Position numbers and translations under genes: made by a program. A model generated the notes under the pieces. The model saw only the letters and a program-made list of their open reading frames with translations. It was not told where the DNA came from and searched no databases. DNA of 37,551 nucleotides from Nitrososphaerota archaeon (lineage in GTDB: Archaea > Thermoproteota > EX4484-205 > JAAOZP01): the NCBI GenBank assembly GCA_011605725.1, contig JAAOZP010000013.1, positions 1 to 37,551 of the forward strand. The letters run 5' to 3'. Shown piece after piece: positions 16,532-24,508 of this stretch (within the stretch, counting starts at the first letter, position 1; every line of letters starts with the position of its first letter).

Positions 16532-17767
16532 ATGAGACTCTCATCCGTTGGGGAGAGCATTCTGAGAGCGATCAAGGAGTTTGAGATTATTGATGCTCAC
16601 GAACACCTCCCGCCTGAGAGCATCCGCCTAGAGCATAAGGCGGATGTCTTCACGCTGTTCAGCCACTACACTAGGGTTGACCTATGGGCCGCCGGCATGC
16701 CTAGGGACTACTGGGATATGATTCACAACCCCTCCATCCCGCTGGAGAAACGCTGGGAGATTTTTGAACCTTACCTGAAAATGATAAGGTATGGCTCCTA
16801 CGCTCGCCCAGCCTTCATAGCTGCTAGAGAGATCTATGGCTTCAACGATGTTAACGAGGAGAATTACAAGATGATTTCTGAAAGGATTGCGGCGGAAAAC
16901 AAGCCCGGCATCTACCATAGGATTCTGCGCGGTAAATGCAGGATCAGGGTTGTTCTCACGCAGCAGAACCGGACTGACTACGACCTGGATCTTCTAATAC
17001 CGTTGATGCCTATAGACGTCTATGCTTCAGTCAGGTCTAGGAAGACAGTGGAGGAGCATGCTGCTAGGCTGGGCTGGAGCGTCAGAAGCCTAGACGATTA
17101 CCTGGGGATGGTTAGGGAGGGCTTGGAGAAGTGGAGGAGAGAGGGCGTAATTGGGCTTAAAATGTCGTCGCACAGGTTTTTGAAGCCCAGTAGGAGCAGC
17201 GCCGTAGCCCTTTTCGACAAGCTGATGAGCAACAGCGGGAAACAGCTTCCATTCATGAATCCGCTCTACTGCTTCCTAGTGGAGGAGATGATAGACATGG
17301 CTGCGGAACTAAACATGGTTGTCGCCGTCCACACCGGCATGTGGGGTGATTTCAGGGAGCTTGACCCGCAGCACATGATCCCCGTCTTCGAGAGGCACCC
17401 GGCTACGAGGTTCGACATGTATCACCTGGGCGTCCCCTACGTTAGAGAAGCAATCATCATCGGGAAGAATTTCCCCAATGTCTGGCTCAACATGTGCTGG
17501 TGCCACATCATCTCCCAACGGCTCGCATGCACAGCCCTCGACGAGATGATCGACCTCGTGCCGGTGAACAAGATCATTGCTTTCGGCGGCGACTATGAAA
17601 TACCGGTGGAGAAGGTTTACGGGCACCTCGTCATGGCGCGTGAAGACGTTGCAATGGTTCTGGGGAGGCGTGTCGAAGAAGGCTTTATGGCTGAGAACGA
17701 GGCTGTTGAACTCGCTAGAGCCTGGTTCTACGAGAACCCTAGAAGCCTTTACCAGCTTAAGGTTTAA
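16532..17767 (+). CDS. Amidohydrolase-superfamily metal-dependent hydrolase
   Basis: The 411-residue product has the features of a TIM-barrel amidohydrolase (COG2159-like). HxH is at His23/His25 in IIDAHEHLP, Lys210 in GLKMSSH, His267 in VAVHTGMWGD, another His cluster near FDMYHLG, and Asp354 in FGGDYEIP at the last strand. These would bind one or two divalent metals. It is longer than the ~300-residue decarboxylase-type members, and the length and DAHEHL start recall uronate-isomerase-like relatives. The substrate is not predictable. ATG 16532 follows GGCAGGG, with a TATA-like CTTTAATTAG (~16508-16517) upstream. The gene and the V4R fragment are enclosed by the direct repeat A/B. Confidence 0.82.
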   Translation: MRLSSVGESILRAIKEFEIIDAHEHLPPESIRLEHKADVFTLFSHYTRVDLWAAGMPRDYWDMIHNPSIPLEKRWEIFEPYLKMIRYGSYARPAFIAAREIYGFNDVNEENYKMISERIAAENKPGIYHRILRGKCRIRVVLTQQNRTDYDLDLLIPLMPIDVYASVRSRKTVEEHAARLGWSVRSLDDYLGMVREGLEKWRREGVIGLKMSSHRFLKPSRSSAVALFDKLMSNSGKQLPFMNPLYCFLVEEMIDMAAELNMVVAVHTGMWGDFRELDPQHMIPVFERHPATRFDMYHLGVPYVREAIIIGKNFPNVWLNMCWCHIISQRLACTALDEMIDLVPVNKIIAFGGDYEIPVEKVYGHLVMAREDVAMVLGRRVEEGFMAENEAVELARAWFYENPRSLYQLKV

Positions 17768-17870
17768 AGGTGCAACAGCTACCCGGAAAACCATATCCTA
17801 AGGAGTCTCAGGCCGGTGTCAAGGCTGTTCAACCGCAGTGAAACAGGTTTTATTCGCGAAAATAAAGCCC

Positions 17871-17976
17871 CAGCCTTATAAAACGCCCAGCCTTCTTCAA
17901 GCCTCCCACATCCTGGGTATAGGGGATGCTTCCGCCAACTATTGTTCTCCGCAAGCTAGGCATTGGTTTGCCAACG
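17871..17976 (+). repeat. Direct repeat copy B, possible small RNA gene
   Basis: This is the counterpart of copy A, starting at CCTTATAAAACGCCC and ending at TTTGCCAACG. It is followed about 35 bases later by a T11 run (18011-18021), so a transcript of roughly 120 bases starting ~25 bases after the TATA box would have its own terminator. The lack of frame conservation relative to copy A argues against a protein. Confidence 0.45.
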
Positions 17977-18007
17977 GCGCTTCAGTATCCTCAGATCTAC
18001 AGTACAC

Positions 18008-18031
18008 GTCTTTTTTTTTTTAAAAAAATAA
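18008..18031. terminator. Bidirectional T-tract terminator
   Basis: Eleven T residues followed by seven A residues would end a plus-strand transcript from repeat copy B and, read on the other strand, the secreted-protein gene at 18056-19654. Confidence 0.6.
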
Positions 18032-18055
18032 AGGGGATTCGAGGATTATTTTCGC

Positions 18056-19654
18056 CTACGGGTATACTATGGGATAGCAGGGTCCTGTGCAAACGAACGG
18101 TAGCCTGTTATTGTTAAGTCCGTCCAACAGGTTCTTCCAATACTCCTGCTCAGCCCTACTAGCTCCGCTTAATGCGGAGTTAGCCTTTGCCATGATCTCA
18201 TCGATGCTTATGAAGCCGCTGGGCACGTAGGTTGAAGAACCAACATAGACGATTGTTGAGCCGCTGAGGAAGCTGTGTAGAACGTTGAGTTTTGTTGCGA
18301 GCAGCTGCGCGGAAAGCATCCAACGCATGTCTTTTCCAGTTGCATTTAACAAGTAGTTTTTGATTTGAGTTTTCTCCGTTGCAAGATCACCGCTGAATGG
18401 TGGATATGTCCATCCGGTTGGATTGTAAAGGTTAAGCGCATTCAGCTCCGTCACATCGCTGGAAGTTATCAGTGACTGTCCGTTCTTGTTGCTCCAGAAG
18501 CCTAACGTTCTGCCTCCAGTGCCCTGCATCAAGCAGACGTTTCCAAAGTCCTTATCTGTGTAAGTCTGTCCTAACTCGACTATGATTACATAGTAGCCGC
18601 TTTCAGGGGCTGTCCGAACCCACATTCCAGACGGCATTACCTCAACAACCCTATAGGTTCCAGCTTCAGTCACTGTAAAAGTGTAACTACCATCACTCCC
18701 AGTGTAAGCCGTAGCAACGGGAACCCAACCCATCGCATCATTATACCTGTACAGCTCGATCTTCCATCCCGCTATGCCCGCCTCGCCAGAGTCCCATTCG
18801 CCGTTTAAGTTTGCATCGTAATATTTAACCCCGCTAATAGTTGCCGACGGTGGAGTAATGCATTTCACCGTAACAGTGGCAGAAGCAGATTGTCCAGTTT
18901 CCAGAATAGTCGCAGTATTCTCGTTTGTTCCTTCATCTTCACATGTAAAGGTCTTATCATAAGTAACGGAGCCGCTGCTGCTGAAAGTCCATGGGCCACC
19001 ATTAGTATCATCAACGTGAATCACGTCGTTAATCAATGTCGGACTGTTCGGCAAATTAGTAGTAGCGCTTGGACTTGGACCATAAGGCTCGCCTAAGTGT
19101 CCTGAGTGGTTTGTGATTGTTACATTAGCAGTAATCTTGTATGTGCCAGTGCCTATAGGTGGCGGAATCGCTATCTCATACTGATATTCTCCGGTCTCTC
19201 CAGGGTCAAGAACGGGTTTAGAGCTAACATCAACAGATGCGGTTGCGATCAAATCGTTTGGCGGTGGAACGCCGTCTTTAAGCTCAATTATAATTTTCAA
19301 GTTTTCAGTAGCAACATTTCCGCCATTCTTGACAGATACCGTGCCCTTTATGAAGTATGCATCCGTGTAACCATCCTTTGTCACAGTAATCGTGTATGTC
19401 GATGTTCCATACCCACCTGGGTAAAACTCCCAATAGTCAGGTTTAACAGATTTCTCAATTGTCCAGCTGAAAGTGCGTGTCCAGTAGGCTGTCGCGGTCA
19501 CATTCGCCTTGAGTGTTGTTCCCGCCTGCCCCTGTCCATCCTCTGCAGTGCCTCCTACAGTGAAGTGCACTAGCATCTTAGGCGTGGCTATTGTTGAAAC
19601 CATGAATGCTGTTAACAGTATTCCTAATAGAATGGATTCTGATTGTTTTCTCAT
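18056..19654 (-). CDS. Secreted protein with SdrD-B-like domain
   Basis: The product (532 aa) has a signal peptide or anchor at residues 8-25 (LLGILLTAFMVSTIATP). Beta-rich CARDB-like regions with FIKGTVSVKNGGNVA follow, then an SdrD B-like (Cna-B type) domain at about 297-400 with SGVKYYDANLNGEWDSGEAG and GSYTFTVTEAGTYRVVE. The SdrD Asp-rich loop probably binds calcium. The C-terminal region begins GGRTLGFWSNKNGQ, a motif seen at the end of many bacterial and archaeal surface proteins, and contains a few cysteines (FVCTGPCYP). It is probably exported and surface-exposed. ATG 19654 lies ~40 bases after a TATA-like CCTTATAAGG. The signature mix suggests lateral acquisition, but this is unproven. 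Confidence 0.82.
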   Translation of the reverse strand: MRKQSESILLGILLTAFMVSTIATPKMLVHFTVGGTAEDGQGQAGTTLKANVTATAYWTRTFSWTIEKSVKPDYWEFYPGGYGTSTYTITVTKDGYTDAYFIKGTVSVKNGGNVATENLKIIIELKDGVPPPNDLIATASVDVSSKPVLDPGETGEYQYEIAIPPPIGTGTYKITANVTITNHSGHLGEPYGPSPSATTNLPNSPTLINDVIHVDDTNGGPWTFSSSGSVTYDKTFTCEDEGTNENTATILETGQSASATVTVKCITPPSATISGVKYYDANLNGEWDSGEAGIAGWKIELYRYNDAMGWVPVATAYTGSDGSYTFTVTEAGTYRVVEVMPSGMWVRTAPESGYYVIIVELGQTYTDKDFGNVCLMQGTGGRTLGFWSNKNGQSLITSSDVTELNALNLYNPTGWTYPPFSGDLATEKTQIKNYLLNATGKDMRWMLSAQLLATKLNVLHSFLSGSTIVYVGSSTYVPSGFISIDEIMAKANSALSGASRAEQEYWKNLLDGLNNNRLPFVCTGPCYPIVYP

Positions 19655-19744
19655 TTTTTGTCACTGTAAGGAGGGTCTTTTCAAGCGCCTTATAAGGCTT
19701 TCTTTTAAGCTTTAGTATGTTCAGGGTTTTACAGACATGGAAAC

Positions 19745-19818
19745 AGTTTATTTTCGTTTAAAAGCCTTAAAAAAGGTTTATTTTCGTTCGGAAGTTTGAA
19801 AAAGTTTTAATTCGTTTA
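19745..19818 (+). repeat. Tandem TATA-like elements (TTTATTTTCG)
   Basis: GTTTATTTTCGTT at 19746-19758 and at about 19776-19788, and TTTTAATTCGTTTA at about 19805-19818, recur every ~30 bases, each preceded by A-rich DNA. A fourth variant (CTTTAATTCGGTTTA) is at about 21299-21313. Each looks like an archaeal BRE/TATA unit for plus-strand transcription. Confidence 0.45.
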
Positions 19819-19824
19819 TGGGCT

Positions 19825-19900
19825 GTGGGAACAGAGTGGGCTGGTCGTGCTGTTTAGCACGCCGTTGGCCACGCGCCTAAGCCGCGTCTTTAAAACATTG
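19825..19900 (+). ncRNA. Candidate small structured RNA
   Basis: Downstream of the tandem TATA-like elements, CGTGCT (19846-19851) and AGCACG (19856-19861) pair around a GTTT loop. An outer GGCTGG/GGCC stem extends the hairpin across 19839-19870. A short T-run follows. No known RNA family was recognised. The call rests on promoter-like DNA plus a stable hairpin. Confidence 0.25.
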
Positions 19901-20017
19901 TTAAATACGCTTATGCTTTGTTATACGCTGGTTTTTAAATTCCTACACCGCACGTCTTCACGGTTTCGATCAGCGTGCACACATGCCTGCCTCACGTTTT
20001 GAAACATGTTATTATGG

Positions 20018-20030
20018 AGAAAAAAAGACG
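20018..20030 (-). terminator. Poly-T terminator of the Ig-like secreted protein gene
   Basis: On the minus strand CGTC is followed by seven T residues a few bases after the stop codon region. It resembles the CGTC-T11 tract at 18008-18021. Confidence 0.5.
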
Positions 20031-20044
20031 GGGTTGTTTCCCTG

Positions 20045-21220
20045 CTACTTGCTTCTGCCTTTAGCCTTCCCCTTGCCGCTGCTTTCTCCCTGCCCTTTTC
20101 CTTCTCTCTCCATCTCCTGTTCCTGAGTCCGGGCTTGTGTTGAAACCTGTTTCCCATTGCCCTTCGTATTCATGCTTGACATTGTTGTCTCCATTTTCTT
20201 TATAAGTTCCTCGGCTTGGGCTATAAGCTGGTTCGCAGTCTCCTCATCTATATGCTTGCCCTTCTGGGCTTCAACATGGTGGATTAACGCTTTCAGGTTG
20301 TTCACGGCTGCGTTAAGCATGTTCGCCGCAGTATTGTTCTTATCCTCTTCAACCCATTTCATGAACTGCTCTATCTTCTTCTCAACCATGCTTATCTTCT
20401 GAGTCAGGCTAACGTTTATCCCCTCGACATCCGCCTTGATCGTTGCGTTCAGAGCCTCAAGCTCGCGGAAGATTGCTTCAGCCCTAGCCTCCATGCTGGC
20501 GTTCACCCGGAATTCTGTCCAGGCTAGCAGAGTGCCCTCCTCACCCCTTGTTGCGTTAAAGGCTTTCGCAACATATGTTCCATCAGGGGCGTCGAAGGGT
20601 ATTGTCCAGTTTACTTCCTCTAATCCGCCGGGTATTGAGCCATCCTCTGATGAAGTGAAGCTGAGCTCAGCCAAGACGTCTTCCCCGAAGAATATTTTGA
20701 TGACGTAGCTTGTTCCACCCGGCGTGTAGCCCTTTCCTGAGAAAACCACGGTCTCCTCAACAATGTACTCCGTCTTATCCGTCTGAAGGGTGGGAACATT
20801 CACTTCGAACGTTACACTGGCTACTTCCTTCTTGAAGGTTTCAGGGTTCCCAGGGTCAGTCGTGTTGTAGACTGTTGCCACGTATGAGCCGCTTGGTATG
20901 CCTGCTGTTACAGGCCATTCGACGCCTTGCGGGATTTTCCCTTCTCCTGTGGCTGTGAAGCTTATGGTTCCATAGGTTTCTCCGTCCCCCGTAATGTTCA
21001 ACTGGTAGGTTCCGCCGGGTGAATAGCCCGATCCCGAGAAAACAACTATGTCCCCGACCCAGTAGCTTTCCTTATCTGTTGAGAGGGTTGGGTCCGTATT
21101 CCCCACGGGTTGCTGGCTCTGCTGAGGGAAGAATAGGCCTCCCGGGTTGGCCTGTGCTAGCGCTAGTATTGTTAACGCGGCCAGGAGGAGGCTTACCGTG
21201 ACGATTCTCATTCTCCTCAT
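20045..21220 (-). CDS. Secreted protein with two Ig-like repeats and a basic tail
   Basis: The product (391 aa from ATG 21220) has a signal peptide (MRIVTVSLLLAALTILALAQA). Two repeats of ~95 residues follow, each opening LSTDKESYWVGDIVVFSGSG or LQTDKTEYIVEETVVFSGKG, which looks like an Ig or MG2-type fold. An alpha-helical coiled-coil section spans about 245-350. The tail is low-complexity and rich in Gly, Lys and Glu (QGESSGKGKAKGRSK), which may stick to acidic surfaces. Several NxT/NxS sites suggest glycosylation. TTG 21235 is an alternative start, but a TATA-like GCTTATTAG (~21254-21262) lies so close that ATG 21220 is more likely. It is co-oriented with the SdrD-like gene. Confidence 0.8.
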   Translation of the reverse strand: MRRMRIVTVSLLLAALTILALAQANPGGLFFPQQSQQPVGNTDPTLSTDKESYWVGDIVVFSGSGYSPGGTYQLNITGDGETYGTISFTATGEGKIPQGVEWPVTAGIPSGSYVATVYNTTDPGNPETFKKEVASVTFEVNVPTLQTDKTEYIVEETVVFSGKGYTPGGTSYVIKIFFGEDVLAELSFTSSEDGSIPGGLEEVNWTIPFDAPDGTYVAKAFNATRGEEGTLLAWTEFRVNASMEARAEAIFRELEALNATIKADVEGINVSLTQKISMVEKKIEQFMKWVEEDKNNTAANMLNAAVNNLKALIHHVEAQKGKHIDEETANQLIAQAEELIKKMETTMSSMNTKGNGKQVSTQARTQEQEMEREGKGQGESSGKGKAKGRSK

Positions 21221-21310
21221 TGTTTTTCGCGACAAAGGCTTCCAGCCGGCTTCTAATAAGCGTTTTAACGTTTTTTCCGGGGAAACTCTTTGAAAAGGCT
21301 TTAATTCGGT

Positions 21311-21514
21311 TTAGAAAGGTTCATAATGGTTCTTTTCTCCGAAACGGGTTTCTGGAATGCTCTGATCCGGAATAATGTTTCTAAACAGTTCTCCCGGGTC
21401 CTGCTTAACAATGGGGGAGGGTGTGCAGCCTTGTTTCCACCATGCTGGCAGGGCTTGTTCCACCGGTTTAAAGAGGTTTTTCAACCAGTCTGGCGTAGGC
21501 TTAACCTTACTCAT
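21311..21514 (-). CDS. Small hypothetical protein (67 aa)
   Basis: ATG 21514 opens a frame with sensible composition, beginning [20 protein letters not shown] and containing one Cys and no membrane segment. GGAACAGG lies just upstream of the ATG as a weak ribosome-binding site, and a TATA-like AGATAAG is about 30 bases upstream. The family is not recognised. The alternative is that this 330-base gap is non-coding, because a competing plus-strand frame also exists. Confidence 0.3.
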   Translation of the reverse strand: MSKVKPTPDWLKNLFKPVEQALPAWWKQGCTPSPIVKQDPGELFRNIIPDQSIPETRFGEKNHYEPF

Positions 21515-21566
21515 CCTGTTCCGCGCCGGGGGAAGACTTATCTCTAACAGTGGCTCAGACTGTTTG

Positions 21567-22298
21567 ATGAAGCCTATGAGAAGGATACGCGTAACCGTTT
21601 GGAACGAGTTTCTGCATGAGAAGCAGGACCCCAGGATTGCTGAGATCTATCCAGACGGGATGCATAGTGTTATAGCGGGTTTCCTGCGCAGCCAGGGTTT
21701 TGAAGTCAAGACAGCCACGTTAAGCGAGCCTGAGCATGGTTTAACCCAGGATGTTTTGAGCAATACTGATGTTTTAATCTGGTGGGGCCACATGGCTCAC
21801 GACAGGGTTGACGACGTTGTTGTCGAAAGGGTTTACCGTAGGATTGTAGACGAGGGCATGGGGCTTATCGCGCTTCACTCAGCCCATTTGTCAAAGGTTT
21901 TCAAGCGTCTAATGGGTACTCCGTGCAACGTTAAATGGAGGGAGGCTGGTGAGAGGGAGAGGATATGGGTTGTGGGAGGGGGCCACCCTATTGCCGAGGG
22001 CCTGGGCGACTATTTTGAGATTGAGCATGAGGAGATGTATGGTGAGCCTTTCCAGATTCCTCAGCCGGATGAGCTTGTCTTCATAAGCTGGTTCAAGGGT
22101 GGCGAGGTTTTCAGAAGCGGCTGCTGCTTCTACAGGGGTCTTGGGAAAATATTTTACTTCAGGCCTGGCCACGAGACTTATCCCACGTACTACGATTCTA
22201 ATGTTCTCAGGGTTATCGGGAACGCTGTGAAATGGTGCGCCCCGGTTGACAGGCCTAGGCCTGTCCACGGTAACGTTAGGCCTTTGGAGCCTCTTTAA
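21567..22298 (+). CDS. ThuA-like (trehalose-utilisation family) protein
   Basis: The product (243 aa) has the class-I glutamine-amidotransferase-like fold of ThuA proteins: [49 protein letters not shown] and the terminal [13 protein letters not shown]. ThuA family proteins are linked to disaccharide or sugar catabolism, but their reaction is not established. A longer upstream frame exists, yet the TATA-like ACTTATCTCTA at about 21536-21546 lies within it. ATG 21567 (or 21576) gives the expected N-terminus and a short or absent leader. No sugar operon surrounds it. Confidence 0.85.
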   Translation: MKPMRRIRVTVWNEFLHEKQDPRIAEIYPDGMHSVIAGFLRSQGFEVKTATLSEPEHGLTQDVLSNTDVLIWWGHMAHDRVDDVVVERVYRRIVDEGMGLIALHSAHLSKVFKRLMGTPCNVKWREAGERERIWVVGGGHPIAEGLGDYFEIEHEEMYGEPFQIPQPDELVFISWFKGGEVFRSGCCFYRGLGKIFYFRPGHETYPTYYDSNVLRVIGNAVKWCAPVDRPRPVHGNVRPLEPL

Positions 22299-22321
22299 CG
22301 GCTCCCTGTTTCCTGCGGGAG

Positions 22322-22651
22322 CTAGGGCTGTTCCTCCAAGTATTGCAGGAGGCTCGCCTGCTTTCTGCCGCGTGAACGCTCCGCCGCCAGAGTGTAGAAT
22401 CTTCTCGCCAGCGAGAGCCTCATGCTCGTGTTCTGCTCCCCGTCTAGGCCGAGCTCCGAGACTAGGAAGTCTCGCAGAAGCTGTTGGAAACCAGCTTCCT
22501 CGCTTCTTCTTGCTTCAACGTATTTCAGGAAGGCTTTGAAAAGTTTTTTCGAGCACTCTCTCATTCTTCTGATGTTCTCCTCCGTCTGGAGCCTGAGCTT
22601 ACAGTAGGTTTCAGCAATGCTTCTAACGTCTTCGCAAGGCTTCCCGCTCAC
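22322..22651 (-). CDS. Hypothetical helical protein (109 aa)
   Basis: GTG 22651 starts a charged, predicted all-helical product containing RRMRECSKKLFKAFLKYVEA. A TATA-like GTTTTAAAGC at about 22665-22674 lies 15-25 bases upstream, consistent with leaderless transcription. There is no recognised family and no membrane segment. It is convergent with the ThuA-like gene (23-base gap), which supports a genuine minus-strand gene. Confidence 0.5.
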   Translation of the reverse strand: MSGKPCEDVRSIAETYCKLRLQTEENIRRMRECSKKLFKAFLKYVEARRSEEAGFQQLLRDFLVSELGLDGEQNTSMRLSLARRFYTLAAERSRGRKQASLLQYLEEQP

Positions 22652-22705
22652 TCCTACTCATAATGCTTTAAAACTGTTTTAAGCTCCAACCGTGACGCCT
22701 GTTTT

Positions 22706-23302
22706 TCAACCAGGATAATTCTCCTCAGCCGGCCCAGCCTTATCCAGTATCAGCAGGTCTATCCCGTTTCCACTAGCCGAATCCCTTTGAAGAGCTGTCC
22801 TTATTGCTTTCAAAACCAGTTGTCTCGCCTCCTCCTTGCCCATCCCGTCCCTGTACTCTGCCTCCAGTATTCCCAGCGCCACTTCTGTTCCGCTTCCGGC
22901 TGCAGCATACTTGTCCTCTATGACTGAGCCGAGCGCGTCGAGCGCATATATTCCGTGAGTGTTGAAAGTGAATCCTCCGATGATGGTCTGTGTTATAAGC
23001 GGGTAGAGCCTGTTGGCGAAGAGAATGTTCGACAACAGTTTTGAAAGAGCTTTAGCAGTTATTTCTCTCGAAGTATTGTACTGGAACATTCTGGCATGGT
23101 AGTTAAGCTCTCTAACTATCGTCTGAACATCAGATATTAAGCCTGCCGACGCTAAGCCTATTTTCGGAGTTATCTGGAATATTTTCTTGACTGACTTCCC
23201 TATTATGAATGTACCGTAGGCTGCTCTCCTGTCCGCTCCGAGAATAACCCCGTCCCCGTAGACAAGCCCGACGACAGTAGCGCCAGGCACGTATTCACCC
23301 AT
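22706..23302 (-). CDS. psmB: Proteasome beta subunit lacking the Thr1 nucleophile
   Basis: The product (198 aa) is a clear 20S proteasome beta subunit: GVILGADRR, SVKKIF, AAGSGTEVALG and RDSASGNGID. With the conserved Asp17 (GADRR) and Lys33 (KKIF) as anchors, the residue at mature position 1 is Ala in PGATVVG, and Thr falls at position 2. The Gly at -1 is kept. This predicts a non-catalytic subunit that pairs with the active one encoded at 27385-28056, comparable to archaea with two unequal beta subunits. ATG 23302 is chosen because the longer start at 23368 would run through the TATA box CTATAAAAGC. Confidence 0.93.
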   Translation of the reverse strand: MGEYVPGATVVGLVYGDGVILGADRRAAYGTFIIGKSVKKIFQITPKIGLASAGLISDVQTIVRELNYHARMFQYNTSREITAKALSKLLSNILFANRLYPLITQTIIGGFTFNTHGIYALDALGSVIEDKYAAAGSGTEVALGILEAEYRDGMGKEEARQLVLKAIRTALQRDSASGNGIDLLILDKAGPAEENYPG

Positions 23303-23344
23303 GTTTACTAACCACCTTCTCCGCTCTCCCACTGGCCTGGGTGA

Positions 23345-23365
23345 AAATAAGCTTTTATAGAAAAA
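23345..23365. promoter_or_regulatory. Shared divergent promoter of psmB and rtcA
   Basis: GCTTTTATAG (23351-23360) reads as a TATA-like box on both strands. It lies ~35 bases before the rtcA ATG and ~55 bases before the psmB ATG. Confidence 0.45.
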
Positions 23366-23392
23366 CATCCGGCTTAAGCCTAATGCTGAACC

Positions 23393-24475
23393 ATGGTTGA
23401 GACTCTTGAAATAGACGGCTCAATGGGTGAGGGCGGGGGCCAGGTTTTAAGAACAGCCGTGGCTCTTTCAGCACTCCTCAGAATACCCGTCAGGGTTTTC
23501 AACATTAGGGCTAGACGGTCTAACCCGGGTTTGAGGCCGCAGCATTTCGCCGCTGTGAACGCTGTCGCCCGTTTAACAGGAGCCAGGGTTGAGGGTCTTG
23601 AAATCGGCTCAAGAGAAATATTCTTCACACCCGGTGGGGCTGAGGTTTCTGAGGCTACGCTCGACGTTGGAACCGCTGGAAGCGTGCCGCTGGTTCTCCA
23701 GGCTCTGATGCCCGTCTTAGCGTTTTCAAGCCGTGGGGCAAGCTTAACCCTTAAAGGTGGGACGAACAACCCTAGAGCACCCCCGATAGACTATGTTAAG
23801 GAGGTTCTGGCCAGGGTTCTCGCTGAAATGGGCTACTGCGTGGATATTGTTGTCGAGAAGAGGGGGTTCTACCCTAGGGGCGGAGGCGTCGTAAGGTTCA
23901 GGTCTAAGCCGGTTGAGGTTCTGAAACCGTTTAACCTAACCGGGTTCCCAGGGTTGCGGAGTGTCAGGATCCTGGTTTACAGCGCTAGGCTTCCCCGGCA
24001 TGTGGTTGACAGGATTGCCCGCTCAGCCTCGCTTGAGCTCACTAGGAGGCTTAGGGTTCAGCCGGTTGTGGAGGTGGAGTTCATGACGGGCGAGGAGGAA
24101 AACGCTCCCCTCGACCCTGGCTGCGGCATCATCATCCTGGGAACGCTTGAAAACAATATTGTTTTCGCCTCCAGCAGCCTAGGGGAGAAGGGTAAGCCTT
24201 CTGAAAAAGTCGGCTTCGAGGCGGCTTCAGAGTTCGTAAGACAGGTTGAAACAGGAGCGCCTGTCGACAAGAATCTTGCCGACCAGCTTGTGGTTTACGC
24301 CGCCCTTGCCCAAGGGGTTTCAAGGCTTAAAACCTGCGAGATTACTCTTCACACTTTGACGACAATAAGGCTTGTCGAGCTCTTTCTCCCGGTGAGGTTC
24401 CAGGTTGAGGGGTCTGCCGGTGCTCCCGGGGGCTACGCTGTAGAAGGCGTCGGCTTCAAGCGTGAATCAGCCTAA
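23393..24475 (+). CDS. rtcA: RNA 3'-terminal phosphate cyclase
   Basis: The 360-residue enzyme converts a 3'-phosphate RNA end into a 2',3'-cyclic phosphate using ATP, via a covalent AMP-histidine. The N-terminal signature EIDGSMGEGGGQVLRTAVAL and NPGLRPQHFAAV are diagnostic. RGGGVV-like glycine motifs (YPRGGGVVRF) follow, and the probable adenylated His is in LHTLTTIRL near the C-terminus. The length is normal for archaeal RtcA. It is divergent from psmB and followed by nadM, which has its own TATA box. Confidence 0.96.
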   Translation: MVETLEIDGSMGEGGGQVLRTAVALSALLRIPVRVFNIRARRSNPGLRPQHFAAVNAVARLTGARVEGLEIGSREIFFTPGGAEVSEATLDVGTAGSVPLVLQALMPVLAFSSRGASLTLKGGTNNPRAPPIDYVKEVLARVLAEMGYCVDIVVEKRGFYPRGGGVVRFRSKPVEVLKPFNLTGFPGLRSVRILVYSARLPRHVVDRIARSASLELTRRLRVQPVVEVEFMTGEEENAPLDPGCGIIILGTLENNIVFASSSLGEKGKPSEKVGFEAASEFVRQVETGAPVDKNLADQLVVYAALAQGVSRLKTCEITLHTLTTIRLVELFLPVRFQVEGSAGAPGGYAVEGVGFKRESA

Positions 24476-24508
24476 GGTTTATCAACATGCTTGACTCCGG
24501 GTTGAAGC

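Larger units (their letters stand above)
17768..18055. other. Spacer holding repeat copy B and a two-way terminator
   Basis: No intact gene is visible. A near-palindromic TTTTATTCGCGAAAATAAA (about 17848-17866) precedes repeat copy B, and the region ends in the T11/A7 tract. Short open frames here are not conserved between the two repeat copies. Confidence 0.5.
19655..20044. other. Spacer with tandem TATA-like repeats and a strong hairpin
   Basis: Next to the secreted-protein promoter there are three spaced copies of a TTTATTTTCGTT or TTTTAATTCGTT element, a strong hairpin and the poly-T end of the next secreted-protein gene. Open frames here are shadows of the glycine/lysine-rich C-terminus of that gene. 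Confidence 0.5.

Noticed and set aside
17838..18023. 61-codon frame across repeat copy B
   Set aside because: Indels against copy A break the reading frame and the end is a poly-T tract, so non-coding DNA or RNA is the better reading.
23303..23368. Longer N-terminus for the inactive proteasome beta subunit
   Set aside because: The extra 22 codons run through the TATA box, and family N-termini favour the shorter ATG at 23302.
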